From: Piromyces finnis
Taxonomy: Eukaryota; Neocallimastigomycota; Neocallimastigomycetes; Neocallimastigales; Neocallimastigaceae
Direction of reading: 5' to 3'
Assembly: GCA_002104945.1 (NCBI GenBank)
Contig: MCFH01000045.1
Coordinates: forward strand, 310,001-374,000
DNA length: 64,000 nucleotides
How positions within the stretch are numbered: position 1 is the stretch's first letter; each line of letters opens with the position of its first letter. Both the position numbers and the translations under genes were made by a program. A model generated the notes under the pieces. The model was not told where the DNA came from. It ran no database searches and worked only from the letters and a program-made list of their open reading frames with translations. Of the stretch, positions 45,758-59,053 are shown one piece after another.

Positions 45758-48077
45758 TTACTTAAATATACTAAAATATAATATACATACCACAGCATAA
45801 ATACCAAGTATAAATACATATAAACATAAATCATTGTAAAGTGTTCTCCAAATTATTTTATACTGAACTAAAAAGTTTATGATTTGATTTATAAATAAAA
45901 TTGAAGTATATGAAGCTGGCTTAAAAAATGGTACTATTTCATCCATTATAAACTTAAGTAGTTAAATAAAAAGATATTAATAATTTTAATTTAAAAGAAA
46001 TATTATAGTATTATTATTATATGAATTATATATTTACATATTGAAATCCTAATTGTGCTACAATTAAAATGAATTCTAAAATAACTAAATAACTCCATGG
46101 TGACTACGTATATATAAATAATGATAATAATAAAATAAATAGAATGCCTTTAAGTATATATGTTTAAATGATAATAATTATGAAAATAAATTTGTATATA
46201 TTAAATTCAAAAATATTACAATTTTTTGTTTCCAAGTTTTAATTCTTGTATCATTTTGAGGTTGTTTTAAATATCCCTGATAGCAGTTATTAGTTATTAT
46301 ATTTCCCGTGAAATTATCTATATAACTTTGTTTCCTTTTTAACACTTGATAATCACTTTTTGATGAAAACCAAGTTACTGGTGTTATTTCTACCCATATC
46401 ATATTTTCGCATATATTATTATTTCTACTTGATTTTAAAATAACTTTACTTTTATTATTAACTAAATTCTTATTTAAAGAAAATGATTTTGCTTGAATGG
46501 AATTAGAAGGTTGTTCCTTCGATAAAAATATTAATAACAATAAGATTATAACTACATTATGAATTATCATCCAAATTTTATTAATTAATTTATAACCATC
46601 TTTCCTTCTTTTTTCGTGTTTTTTGGCTTCTTTTATTTCATTTAAGGTGAAATATTCAATATCCTCATTTTCAAAATGATTTGTATCTTGTGAATATGAG
46701 GAATAACTATCACTTGAGGATATATTAACACCCATTTTATCTTTTAATATATATTTTAGGATTTGCTTTCCTAATTCCATTTTTCCTCCATTGTAAAGTA
46801 AAAATGAAATTAATTTTATTATAGTAGTAAAAAATTTAGATTGATATCCATAAAAATTCTTAATTACATCATTAAACATTGATTCTAATAACTCTTCTTG
46901 TTTATGTAATTCAGATTCTTCATCTGAATATAAACTATTTTCAGAAATATATGAATTTTGGATTATTTCTTCTTTAATTTCACCTTCGATAGAATTATTC
47001 TGTATACCTCTTTTAATAGTATTGTTCAACGGACTATATTCTTCCTTATTAATTGAAATTTCCAAATATTTTAATAATAAATTTATTAAAGAATTATTAC
47101 CTTCATCATTATCCTTTTTATCCTTTACACTTTTTATTTTATCATTTCTTACTGTACTATCACTATCATAATATATTGTTTCTTCATCAAGAGCTTCTAA
47201 TTCCTGTTCCTTGTATTCAAGTTCCGTTTCTCGTAATTCTAAATTAAAAGTATTTTATTTATTCTTGTTATTACTTTATAATAATAAAATCTATATTTCT
47301 ACAATATCACTATCTGCTATTATTATAATATTATAATAAAATTTTTCTGTTATTAGTAATAATTTAAATAATTATACCTTTTTCACGAGCTTGTTTTAGC
47401 TCGTGATATAACGTATTAGGAGGTAAATCAGAATAAGAATAATCAAATTTATCACTATAAAAATCATCATCAAAAGTATATATTCTTGATGTTGGAGAAT
47501 GAATTGAATATCTTCTTTTAATTTTTTTATTTTCTTCCTCATTTTGTTTAAAAGATATTGCGCTACTGCTTTTCATTTTTTTTAAACGTCTTATATGTTC
47601 TTTAGAACTTAATAAAATCTTTGGTTTTCTAAAGGATCTTTTTTTAGCAAGAGTTGTAGCACCATTTAAACTACTATGAGATCTATGATGTGAAATTTTC
47701 CCACTTACATGATTATTCTGAGTATTTAGATTGTTGTAAGAATTATTATATTCGTTATTTTCAAAATAGTAACTATTTGAATTTGATAATTGAGATACAT
47801 CAGCAAATGATATTGACCTAGCTCTTCTTTCTCTAAAGCATGCGTTTTTATCTTCTGGAGGATTTTTTAAATTTAAAGATGAATCTCTTCTTAATTTTCT
47901 TGCTAGATTTTCATTATCATTTTGAAAATTAATTTTTCCATAATTATTATTTGAAATGGTTTCTTTCAATATATTCGAATATTTTACTTTTGGATTTACA
48001 TTTAATATATTGTCATTATTTTTTTCATTTTCTTTGTTATTAAATAATTCATTCACATAATTATTACTAAACTGCAT
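45758..48077 (-). CDS. Multi-pass membrane protein of unknown function
   Basis: Four exons, 47378-48077, 46220-47238, 46038-46103 and 45758-45952, close to 1980 nt and 659 residues. The N-terminal 400 residues are hydrophilic, rich in Asn, Ser and charged residues, with several RRxS-type sites (RRDSSL, RRARSISF, KKRSF, RRYSIHS) that look like basophilic-kinase targets. A first membrane segment, IHNVVIILLLLIFL, lies near 430. A cysteine-containing loop follows (ICENMIW...NNCYQGYL). The C-terminal 85 residues hold two or three more hydrophobic segments (YLVILEFILIVAQLGFQ; a final GIYAVVCILYFSIF). I do not recognise the family; an organelle or nuclear-envelope protein with a long cytosolic phospho-regulated arm would fit. 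The exon 2/3 junction rests on phase and hydrophobicity only. Confidence 0.7.
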
Positions 48078-48895
48078 TTTTATTGATATAATAAAAAATA
48101 CTATTATAAATGAAAAATGGTTAAATTATATAAATCAATAATTATAATAATTTTCAATAATAATTTATAATTTAAATAAATAATTCCATTATTTTAAGAA
48201 ATAAAAATAAAATAAGTAAATAACGAATTATTTTTATTTTAAAATAAAAGATAATTATGTATTTTATATAATATTTACTACAAATAAGGTTTTATATCTT
48301 ACCTTTTTAAGAAATATTATTTTGTTGTAATTATTCGTAGTAATAGTAGTAATATTTTGAATATATATATAAAAAAAAAAAAAGTAAAATAATACATTGG
48401 TATATTAATATATTTATTCTTACTGAAATTTTAATTTCATAACCTTTATTAAATTTTATAGATAAAATAAATAAAATAAATATTTTTTACAAATATAATT
48501 ATTTTTACCTAGTATTACAAATTGCAATTTAATTACTATTGTTTTACTGTTTTTTTTTTTTTTTTCTTTTTTTATTATTATTTTATTTTTTTTAAACTCT
48601 ATGTAATTAATATTAAATGGCTATTAATCAAATTATATTTTGATATCAATATATATATACATTATTGAAAAAATCCAATATCAGAATTTTAAAATGTATA
48701 GCCTTATTCTTACTATTATAACAATAATTATTAATAGTATTAATAGTAAACTATTTATTGATTTTATTATATATATAATTTTTTTATTTTTTTATTTTTT
48801 TTTATATTAACATTTTTTTTTTCAAATCCTTTCAAAAAAAATGTTATTGATATTAATATTATTATTATTATTAAGTATAAGAGAAGCAGTATTAA

Positions 48896-48927
<32 letters not shown>

Positions 48928-49530
48928 GATATGAATTAATTAAAATTTATTAATATAATAATATTATATTAATATAAATTAAAAAATATTAAAAAAAATT
49001 TATTGAAGTGTGTCCATTATTCTAATAAATAATACTAAATAAAAAAAAAAGAAAAAAGAAAAAGGTACTTATTATAAATATACTAAATATTATAGTATAG
49101 CGTTATTTAATATAAATATCTTTTTCTTTATTTTCTTTATTTTTAATAGTGATGAAGTGATGTGATAGTAATATATATTTAAACTTTTCTATAATACTAG
49201 CATAAAGGATTTTTATTGGAATAATATATTAGATTATATATTGATTAATATATTATAATATCATTTATGATTTATTCAAGATTATTTAATTTTTTATTTT
49301 AAAATTTTTAAATATTTCTTTAGTTGGTTATTATACATTTCAGAAGGTAAAATATAATTTTAAAATAATTTTAAATTACATTATAAGAAAAAGAATATTA
49401 AATATTTTTATTTTTTATGAAATAATTGATTTATATTTTATTATTAAAATTAATGTTTATGGAAATCTAAAAATTAATTTTAAAATAATAATTGAAATTT
49501 ATATTCAAATTATTAAATTGAATAGACAAA
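48078..49530. other. Divergent intergenic region
   Basis: A+T sequence with poly-T runs at about 48549-48565 and 48901-48927. No gene seen. Confidence 0.5.
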
Positions 49531-49773
49531 ATGTCACAATTATCATATTCGTACAGTGATAAGTCAAAAAATGTACTTGTTGAAAAAACAATCGAATTAA
49601 AGGAGCCAGGAAAACTAAGCATTTTAGCTGAAGAAATTGAAAAATTAAAAGTGGAAATAAATGACTATTTAACTGATCGAGTTAATGTGGAATCTGAGGA
49701 AAAAAAAAAAAATCAACAGAAAATAAATGAATCTCAAACACATAAAAGCAAAAAGCAAAAAGTTGATAATTAA
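49531..49773 (+). CDS. Small KEOPS/EKC complex subunit Gon7-like protein
   Basis: A single exon of 80 residues with ATG in a GACAAA leader. The core PGKLSILAEEIEKLKVEIND, followed by YLTDRV and an acidic/Lys-rich tail, resembles fungal Gon7, whose conserved part has a similar L-x2-L...L..D/E-IN-E/D-FLT pattern. Gon7 is a small, largely disordered subunit that binds Pcc1 in the KEOPS complex for tRNA t6A modification. The resemblance is by eye over about 28 residues, so the call is tentative. A generic small coiled-coil protein is the alternative. The basic C-terminus (HKSKKQKVD) could be a nuclear signal. Confidence 0.55.
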   Translation: MSQLSYSYSDKSKNVLVEKTIELKEPGKLSILAEEIEKLKVEINDYLTDRVNVESEEKKKNQQKINESQTHKSKKQKVDN

Positions 49774-50335
49774 ACTATTTAACATTATATCCCGTTCATC
49801 TTTTCCCAAATAAATTTAAAGTAGTAATAAAAATTTCAATATAGCAATATTCAAAATGGATTATTAATAATAATATACCTGAAATAGAATTGTTATAACA
49901 TAAATTACATAATTATTAAAATTAAAAATAATTATCAATAAATTTATTTTTTTTTCTTCTTTATCTTCATTAAATATTAATCAAATGAAATAAATAATAA
50001 TTTATTAAATTACATATACTATTTATTAATAAAATTACGAAAACTGATAATAAATTTTATTTATATTTTATATAATATTGTTAAGTTCTTTAATTAATTA
50101 TAAAAACTTTTACTTTTTTTTTTTTTTTTTTAATTATTATTAGCATGTAAATATATGTATGTTGTATGTATATTAATTCAAATAATGGAAAAATGATTTA
50201 TAAATTTTCTTCAAAAAATAATTAATAATATGTACACAATGTGTTTTTTTGAGAAAAAAAGAAAAGAAAATGAAAGTAAAAAAAAAAAAAAGTACTTTAT
50301 TTTCTACCAATCCACTTCAAAAAAATAAAAATTCC
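49774..50335. other. Convergent intergenic region
   Basis: A+T sequence between the Gon7-like gene and the first ABCA gene. Nothing recognisable. Confidence 0.5.
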
Positions 50336-53300
50336 TCATTTTTTCATTTTTCTATTAGATGAATCTTGAATAACTAGTAAGAATACTTCTTCAAGTGTTG
50401 TTTGACTTACACCCCAATTAGAAATAATATTATCTGGGTTAGAGTCTAAATACTTTATAAACTCAGGAATGTATTTAAGTTGTTCTTTAGTGAAATTGTA
50501 TATCAAAGCACCTGCACTATCATCTTCTAATTTAGCACCAGGAACAAATTCTTGAACTTTATTCTTAACTTCATCAATTTTCTTTTCTTTTGCAATCATA
50601 CTAATACGATAACCAGCACCAAATTTATTTTTTAAATGTACTCCATTGCCCATTGCTTTAATATCTCCATTAGCCATAATAATAATATCATCACCAAGAG
50701 CATCAGCCTCTTCCATAGAATGTGTAGTCTAATTTTTTAAAAATTATTTAAATTGATATTTTAAAATATTTTAGATTTTTCTTTTTTATTAAGTAAATTT
50801 ATATGCTTAGCTCATACCACAATAATACATCTATTCTTTTTAAATTTTTCAATAAATTTCCAAACATATCTTCTATTAAGTGGGTCCATACCTGTTGTTG
50901 GTTCATCAAGTAAAACAACATTTGGATCACCAATAGTAGCAATAATCATAGATAAACGTCTTTTCATACTTAATTTCAATAATTAAATATTTATTTTAAA
51001 ATTATATTAATTATATTTCATAATAAATTTGTTTTTATTTTTATTTTTATTTTTTTTTTCTATGTTTTACCCTCCAGAATAAGTATTTGTCCTAGCATCT
51101 TTTACAGTCCAAAGTTTAACAGCCTTCAATCTTTGTTCTAAAATTTTATCTAAATTATCAGTAGTCACCCCCTTTAATCCAGTATATAAACGTAAATGTT
51201 CCATAGCTGTCATATCAGCATATAGAATATCATGTTGTGGGCAAATACCTAATTCTCTTTGAACTTCATTTAAATTATTTCTTAAAGTTTTACCATAAAC
51301 TGAAACATCACCACATGATGGAGGGGTTAAACCTGCCATAATATTAATTGTTGTTGATTTTCCAGCACCATTTTGACTAATTATCATATATATGTTTATA
51401 AGTTAAATAATATTATTTTATATTAAAAAAAATACATATATTATAATATATTACCCTAAGAATACAACTCTGTATCAATTTAAAAGTAATATAATTGTTA
51501 AAAAATATTAGTAATAATTAGTAAAAAGTTATTAATATCTTAATAAAAAAAAGTATAAAAAATTAATTATTGAAACTAAAAACATACACTCTATCTTTGT
51601 CGAAAGAAAGATATGAACCCTTGACTACTTCTTTTTTATTTTTTCCGCTACCAAAGCTTTTTTTTAAATTTACAACTTTTACTGGACTTTGATTATTTGA
51701 GTCGCAAGTATAATTAATATGATCTAAATAATCTGAATCAATTTTGTTTTTATCATATGTTGGAGGATATTTTTCAGTGGTATTTTTAATCCACTCATTT
51801 CCAGAACTATTTTTATTTTTCGCTCCCCAGTAAGATGGAAGTAAAAAGTAGTAAAATGGTTGGCAATTACCAAATTCATTAGGAATAACATTATCAAAGT
51901 ATAATGTTAAAATAATAAAAATTGCAATATCTAATAACATTAATAATATACATTTTCCTGGTGTGTTAAGATAAACTAAATCCAAAACCATATTAATAAA
52001 TGAATCTGCTGGAATCACTGATAAATCTTTCATACCAAATCCAGTACCCTTAACAACAGAACCAGTAATAACATTTACCGATGAACCTGATTTTGATGAA
52101 ATATCAAAATAGACTCTTCCGAAATTGAAAAATGGTAATATGGAAAAAACTATATTTTTTATATTATTCATTGTTTTAAAAATTTATTTAAGTCATATTG
52201 TTATATAAAAGTATATTAATCATATAAACTTAAAAAAGAAACTTACTATATCTAAAGATTGAATTAACAGAATTACTCCACCAAATATATGCAAGATAAG
52301 CATTTGAAAAAAGAAAAGACTGGAAAAGGAAACCGATAATTAATACAAATATACCTGAAAGAAGTATATATTATAACAATTAAAGATAAAACAATATTCC
52401 TTATTTTAAAAATAAAATTTTTATTAAAATAATAATAAAGATGTTTATAAAATAAGGATATCAGCTGAACGAGATGAATTCACAAATGTTGTAAGTAAGA
52501 ATCCTAATGTAATCATTGCAATGCCAAAAATAAAAAATAAAATAAATAATATCTATATATATAAATGTTAATTATTTAGAGTTCTCATCCATATTATTAT
52601 ATTATATTTTAAATAAATACATACAAATATGTTGGTATTTAAAAAGAAAGAATATTGAAAGAGCATTCCAAATGCAATAGTAGCTATTGTGTTAATAAAT
52701 ATAAGAACGAAGTATATAATAAACCAGCTTAACCAATAAACACTTTTATATAAACCCATCATTTCCATACAAAAACGGATTTTACTTTCTTTTTCTGCTA
52801 CAATAGTATTTAAACAGTTAATAAAAATTACCATAGCAGAACAGAAAAAGAAAACTGAACCAAGAGATGATATAACAGATTCACCAAGATTTTCTTGAGC
52901 AATTTTAGGATAATCTTTTAAATTAACATCGAAACTTGCCTTAATATTTGGATTACCATTAGCATAGCTTGCTATAATATTTTATATTTTATAAATCATT
53001 TAATATTTTATATAATATATATTTATAATTATTTTATTATTTCATTTATTAACCAATTGCTTCATCAATTCCACGAGAAACACTTAAAACTCTTGATCCT
53101 AGAGTATCAGTTTGATTTTTATTTAAAGTTGAATTATACCATATTTGATAACGATAATTTGTAATATCATTATCTTTCTTTATATCAAATAATACACCAA
53201 AAAATGTATAATTTTGGTGATTTAATGCATAATCATACATAAAATTACTATTTGGAACATGGATTACATCGTGTCTTTTAGTAACTGTATAGCTCAATTT

Positions 53301-54037
53301 TGTTTCTAAATAATTATGTATAATAAAAATAAGTTTTTTTTTTCTTTTTCTAGTAATATAAATTTTTATTAATATTATATATTATACCATCCCAGTCTTC
53401 CCATTTACTAGAATCAGTTTCCCAATTAAGTCCCATTCTTTCATTATTTTTTTCCACGTAATTTTCTAAAATTTTATCAACTTCTGAATCTCTTTGACAA
53501 ATAGCACCATCAATACAGTTAGTAAACATTAAATTTATACAATTTCCTTCTAAATTAATTGGACCCTGAAAATATAGAATAATACATTTTCAATATATAA
53601 ATATAATATTTATATGTGAATTTTTTCATAGATATTTCATACTTTGCAATTTTCAATACCACTTAGAGGATAAGACTCTGGATGTAATATTTCTTTTCCA
53701 TTTTGATTCACTGCTAATAATTGAAGTAACTCTAAAAGAATCATTACAATAAGCGGAGTTATAATCGTCATTAAAAGAGTAGATTTCCAAAATCGCAACT
53801 AATATAATAATATTGTTATTATATTAATTCAATAGTTATTTAATAAAATAATAAAAATATATCAAAATTATAAAAATATCATTTTCATACTTGTAATACA
53901 AAGTTTTTATTTAACATTATTTTTAACTGCTTTTTCCATATCGTAAACCCACTATTTTTTTTACTATCATTATTATCCCATAACATAATATCAAAATCGT
54001 CATCATCTATGTTATTTTTATTTTTATCTTCTGTCAT
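50336..54037 (-). CDS. Half-size ABCA transporter A (contains a U12-type intron)
   Basis: Twelve exons, 53891-54037, 53643-53798, 53388-53565, 53054-53305, 52625-52971, 52462-52552, 52247-52363, 51588-52149, 51455-51469, 51071-51376, 50818-50968 and 50336-50728, give 2715 nt and 904 residues. ABCA topology: an N-terminal helix (LLMTIITPLIVMILLELLQLL), a large extracytosolic loop with cysteines, five or six further helices, then one nucleotide-binding domain. ATPase motifs are GQNGAGKST (about 622-630), YSGG split by an intron before MKRRLS, VVLLDEPTTGMDP and TTHSMEEAD. An ABCA regulatory tail (YLDSNPDNIISNWGVSQTTLEEVFL) ends the protein. ABCA proteins move lipids across membranes; the substrate here is unknown. 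Intron 6 has AT-AC ends (listed separately), and exon 9 is a 15-nt microexon. Confidence 0.9.
52364..52461 (-). other. U12-type AT-AC intron in ABCA gene A
   Basis: No GT donor joins the adjoining exons. On the coding strand the exon ends SSRSA-G and the intron starts ATATCCTTAT, matching the U12 5' site ATATCCTT. TCTTTAAT, a branch-site-like motif, ends 16 nt before an AC at 52365-52364. Splicing at AC restores frame and gives SRSAVLSGIFVLI, an ordinary ABCA helix. An AG nine bases further on also stays in frame (AT-AG option). Length 98 nt. Confidence 0.82.
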
Positions 54038-54951
54038 TTTTTATTAATATTATAACTATTATATTATAAATTGTAAAATATTAAATATATGTATCCAAAA
54101 TTTTTATTTTTTATTTAAATAGTTTAATTTTATATATTTTACAATTTTAAAAAAAAAAAAAAAAAAAATAGAAAGAAAGAAAGGAATTATTATTCCTTTA
54201 TATTCTATAAGTTCATATCTAATATACAAAGTTTAAAATAAAGATAATATATAATTTATAAAAAGTTTAAAATACCTATCTATTTTTATATCTATTTTTT
54301 AAATAATTTTTAATAATTTTTAAAGTTAAATAATAGAAATTACACTATAACGTGTAATCGTTGTTCTAAATAAACTAAATTATCCATTCTAATTTTTTCC
54401 TTAAAAAAAATTAAGTTCTTTTTTTTTTTATTAATAAAGATTTAAGAATATTTACTTTTTATTCCAGAAACTATATTAACTGATATAGTTTATCCTCAAA
54501 AATATTTCAAATATAAATAAAAAAGGAATAATTAACTTTTAATAATATATCATTAAAAAAGCATAATTTATTGAATTATTAAATTATATATATATAAATC
54601 CTCTTAAAAATTACTATTATTAGAACAAATTACAAAAAAAAGTCTAAAAATGATATCATATATCCTTATTATTGAGATTATATATGATATATGATGATGA
54701 CATAGTATTAAATAAAATATATATGAAATATTTTTATATGACTCTTATATTTTTTATGTTATATATAGTTTATGTATTATATATTGAAATAAATGTTATA
54801 TTATATCTTATGTTTATATATATTTATTTATTTATATTTGAAATTTATTATAGCTATTTTATATTTAATACAATTATTAATGAATTATTAATAATTCATT
54901 TATTTACATACATTTAATCTAATTTATTTATATACATTTAATATAACAAAT
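54038..54951. other. Spacer between ABCA genes A and B
   Basis: A+T sequence with a poly-A run at about 54151-54169. One short Tyr/Ile-rich open frame is not credible as a gene. Confidence 0.5.
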
Positions 54952-57900
54952 CTATGATGCATCAGCATCATCATCAGAAATAATACTAAGGAATACTTCT
55001 TCTAATGATGATTGTGAAATACCCCAATCAGTTATACCATATTTTTCTTTATTATTTTCTAATTCTTCGAACAGTTTAGATATTAAACCTTTTGTTGGTA
55101 TAAATTCATATATACTTGTAGATGTTAAATCACGTACTGCTTTGTATTCAGATGGTAAAAGATTAATAATAAATTCTTTTAATTCCTTATACTTTTCTGG
55201 TTGATTACTATAAGAAAGTTTAAAACCGGATCCATATAATTCTTTAAGACGTAATTGTGTAGCACAGCAACGGAGTGTTCCGTGAGACATAATACCAATA
55301 CGATGGCATAATACTTCTGCTTCCTCCATAGAATGAGTTGTAATTATGATTGTTCTGTTTTGACTAATTTCATTTAAAATACCCCAAATTAATCTTCTAA
55401 CATCCGGATCAAGACCAGTAGTTGGTTCATCTAAAAATACTAGTTTTGGATCACCAACAAGAGCAATAGCTATACTTAAACGACGTTTTTCACCTCCACT
55501 TAAACCTTTGACTTTACTGTCTCTAAAGGATTCTAAACCAACACTGGACATACTTTCTACTATTGAAGCTTCTTCTTGATCTTGTGGAATACCTTTTAAT
55601 CTAGCATAGAATAAAAGATGTTCTTCAACTGTTAAGTCATTCCAAAGAATATCATGTTGTGGACAAATACCAATACGTTTATACACTTGATCCATATCTG
55701 TTTTAACATTAAAACCAGCCAATTTTGCATATCCATTTGTTAAAGTATAAACACCAATTAAAGAATGAATCAATGTTGTCTTTCCTGCACCATTTGGACC
55801 TAATAAACCAAATACAATACCTTCTTCAACAGCAAAAGTTACACTATGAACAGCAACATGTGGTTTACCTCCTTTAACTCTTGGGGCATATTCTTTTCTA
55901 GCATTTTTAATAATTAATGGACTGTTATGATCATATTTACCACTAATAACCCTATTTCTTTCAGCTCTTACATCATCATCTTCTAAAGTTTTTGCAGCTC
56001 TCTCTTCTTCTTCTGTATAGAATGGGTTCTTATTAGCTTCGTCGGCATTTTCAATTACTATTTTGTCCTTTCCATTAAATAATTTTTTAATTCTTGATAC
56101 AATATTTAAATGCCATGGTAAATGATTACCAAATTCTTGTGGAATAACTGCATCAAAGTATAATGAAAGAAGCATAAAGATAAAGAAATCAAAAATTAAA
56201 AACATAGTAGCAGTGAATACTTTATTACCAGGAACAAAATTAAATAATTGGTATGCTGGATTTATTTTTGAAACTGAAAGAGTTGAAAGTATACTTAAAA
56301 TATAATAAAATGCAAATGGTGGCCAAATAAAATAGAAATTTGTAGTTTCAAATATTTCGATTAAACCAAGACTGAAAACAATACTAAGTAATACAATTAA
56401 AAATGACGCAATTAATGCTGTTCCATTTCTACTAAAGAAGAATGATAAAACAAAAGCCATAGCTACTTGTATATTTGCCCATATAAAGAATACAATAATT
56501 AATACAACAATCGAGGTTTTAATAAACATATTCATATTACAAATCATTCCTGCAATTATAAAGCATGCCATAGATAGCATACTTAAGCATAAATTTGTTA
56601 TATATACAGATATATAATAAGTTGATGATTTCATTCCGTTCATATTCATCATTACTAAGAATCTTTCTTCTTTTTCTTTAACTAATCCAATTACAAAAAT
56701 TGGAATTAAGAAACTAACACCCCATGGGAATAATGCAATACCAATCATGCTAGGTAAATCAATTGGTAAACCAGATTCAATATTTTCTGGGAAGGATCTA
56801 AATCCTTGAGTTATGGAAACTTTATTATCTGTTATTTTTTTAACTATAGCATTACTTGTTTCAGTTAAGAAATATGCTAATCTTTTGCCTCTTCCAGGAA
56901 AAGACATATAGGGCGTGACGTCACCACATACCTCACAACTATATAAACTAGCCAATTTTCTATTCTCACCAACAGCAATTACTAGATTGTAATTTAATTT
57001 TTCTTCATTAACATCTTTAAAATACACTACACCATAAGGCATATAATTTACACTTTTTTTAATAGCATCTTCTGTATTATCAAAAACAGATAAATCAATT
57101 TGTTGTTTTTCTTCTTCAGTGTATGAATCAAATGAAGAATTTGATAAAATTTTATTAACCCTTTTTTTCGTTCGGAATTATTTATTTATATATAAATATT
57201 TATATTGATTTATAAATTTATATTAATATAATTATTGGTTAGTTTTAAAAATACTAATTTTTTACTTTTTTTATAAAAAAAATAATGATTTAATAAAAAT
57301 ATTATAATTACAATTTTATTCTTTTAGTTAGCAAATCATCTACATCATTATCATCATCAACTTCCAAAACTTCGAAATATGGAACTCTTTCAAAAGATAA
57401 AACACCCTTAGAAAGAGAACCTATATCTAACATATAGCGAGAATAAGTATAATCTAAATAGCCTTTATTGGATAATGTATATTGATCGGAATTAATTGTT
57501 TGGAATGTTATTCCTTTTGGTCCCTCTTTACGTTCACCAATTAATGTCTTTTCAGTCACATTATGTTTATTAACAGCAATAAAACCCCATGGTCGAATTA
57601 TATTATCTGTAATATATTTCAAAATCAATGAGTCTCTATTAGCATATTGACTTATATCAAATGCTCTTTTACTTTTACTATTATTTTTATTATTAAATAT
57701 TTTTATTTGCTTAGTAATATCTTTAAGTGCATTGTATCCTTTCATCATTTCTGAAAGTTGTTTTTGTATTATGTTTGCAATATATAGATAATTTCCATTT
57801 TTTCCTTCGATATCCACGGATGGAATAAAAAGTGTATCACGATTTATATTAGCTTCATTATTTTGAGGAACAGTATCATAAGGAAATGATTCGAAATGAT

Positions 57901-58934
57901 CATTTGAACCAAACCAATATGAACATGAATCACCATTTGGGTTATAATGACAAACACGAACATCAGGATTTCCTTGTTTTTCTTGAGAACCTGTATTAGG
58001 CAAATATAATTTGCCATTATATTCATTTGAACAATATTCATATTTTTCTGTTTTAATAATATCTCTCAATAAATATTCAATTAATAAACTCAACAAAAAG
58101 GCAATAATAATCATCATTGTTGGACACACTCTATATAAGTTATTATTAGAAAAAAAATATTTAATATATTTATTTTATAGTGTTTAAGCACAATAATATA
58201 TAGAAATATAACTTACCCAACACAACCTATAGGATTAATGTTATTTTAAGTTCATTATATAATAATTATTAATAATTATTATTATAAAATATATAAAAAT
58301 AAATCTATCTTTTTTATATATAATTACATATATTTGTTCCTAATTGTCTTTTTTGAAATGATAATGTCTTTCTGAACTAAATTGAATAAAAAATTATTAT
58401 ATATATAAAATTTATAAATTATATATTTTAATTATTATGTTATTGTTGCTTCTTCTTTCTTAATATAAATTTACCATTGCTCTAACTTGAAAACTTTTTC
58501 TACGTTCTTAGTAGAAATTTTTAAAATAAAATATTATTAAAATAACAATAAAATATATTATTATTATTAGTATTATTTTTTATTATATATATTCATTATT
58601 ATTAAAAAAAAATAGAAATATTTTTTTAATATGATAGCAAACCTGGTGGAGGTAATGAATTTCTTGTAGATGTTCTTGATATATTTGATTTTACTCTTTC
58701 AAGAGAAGTAGAGTTTTTACTTGCATTTTCGGTAATATTGATTGATTGAGATCGTAAAACTCCTTCTTTATTAATTTCTTTATTTGAAATACCAAATTCC
58801 TCTTTAAACTCTACTGCATTTTCATTACCTTTAATATTTTCTTTTTCAACTGCAATACCACTTTCATTGGCACTATTATCATTCGTAGTGTCACTCCTTT
58901 CTTCAATAATCATTAACTGTTTTTCATCTTCCAT
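54952..58934 (-). CDS. Half-size ABCA transporter B
   Basis: Six exons, 58643-58934, 58475-58506, 58328-58376, 58217-58226, 57312-58130 and 54952-57160, give 3411 nt and 1136 residues. A soluble acidic extension of about 98 residues precedes RRKSFQVRAM...KRQLGTNIC, the ABCA lead-in, and the first helix (PTMMIIIAFLLSLLIEYLL, about 132-150). A luminal domain of roughly 380 residues follows, then about six helices (from IGIALFPWGVSFLIPIFVIG). A single ATPase domain holds GPNGAGKTT (about 853-861), LSGGEKRRLS (about 956), LVFLDEPTTGLDP and ITTHSMEEAE. The C-terminus is acidic. The gene is diverged from A and C: its membrane/ATPase half is one 2.2-kb exon and lacks the U12 intron. Exon 4 is only 10 nt. 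The donor of exon 1 (GTTTGC) is weak, so that junction is less certain. Confidence 0.88.
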
Positions 58935-59016
58935 CTTATATTATTATTTATTATAAAAGATATAGACGACTTTAAAATATAAAAATATATATAATTCCAA
59001 CTAATATGTTTAATAC

Positions 59017-59053
<37 letters not shown>

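Noticed and set aside
52441-52552. GTGAAT inside exon 6 of ABCA gene A as a conventional donor instead of the AT-AC intron
   Set aside because: It would delete conserved residues (NSSRSA) that gene C keeps as NKSKTA, and gene C has no GTGAAT at this site, whereas ATATCCTT is shared.
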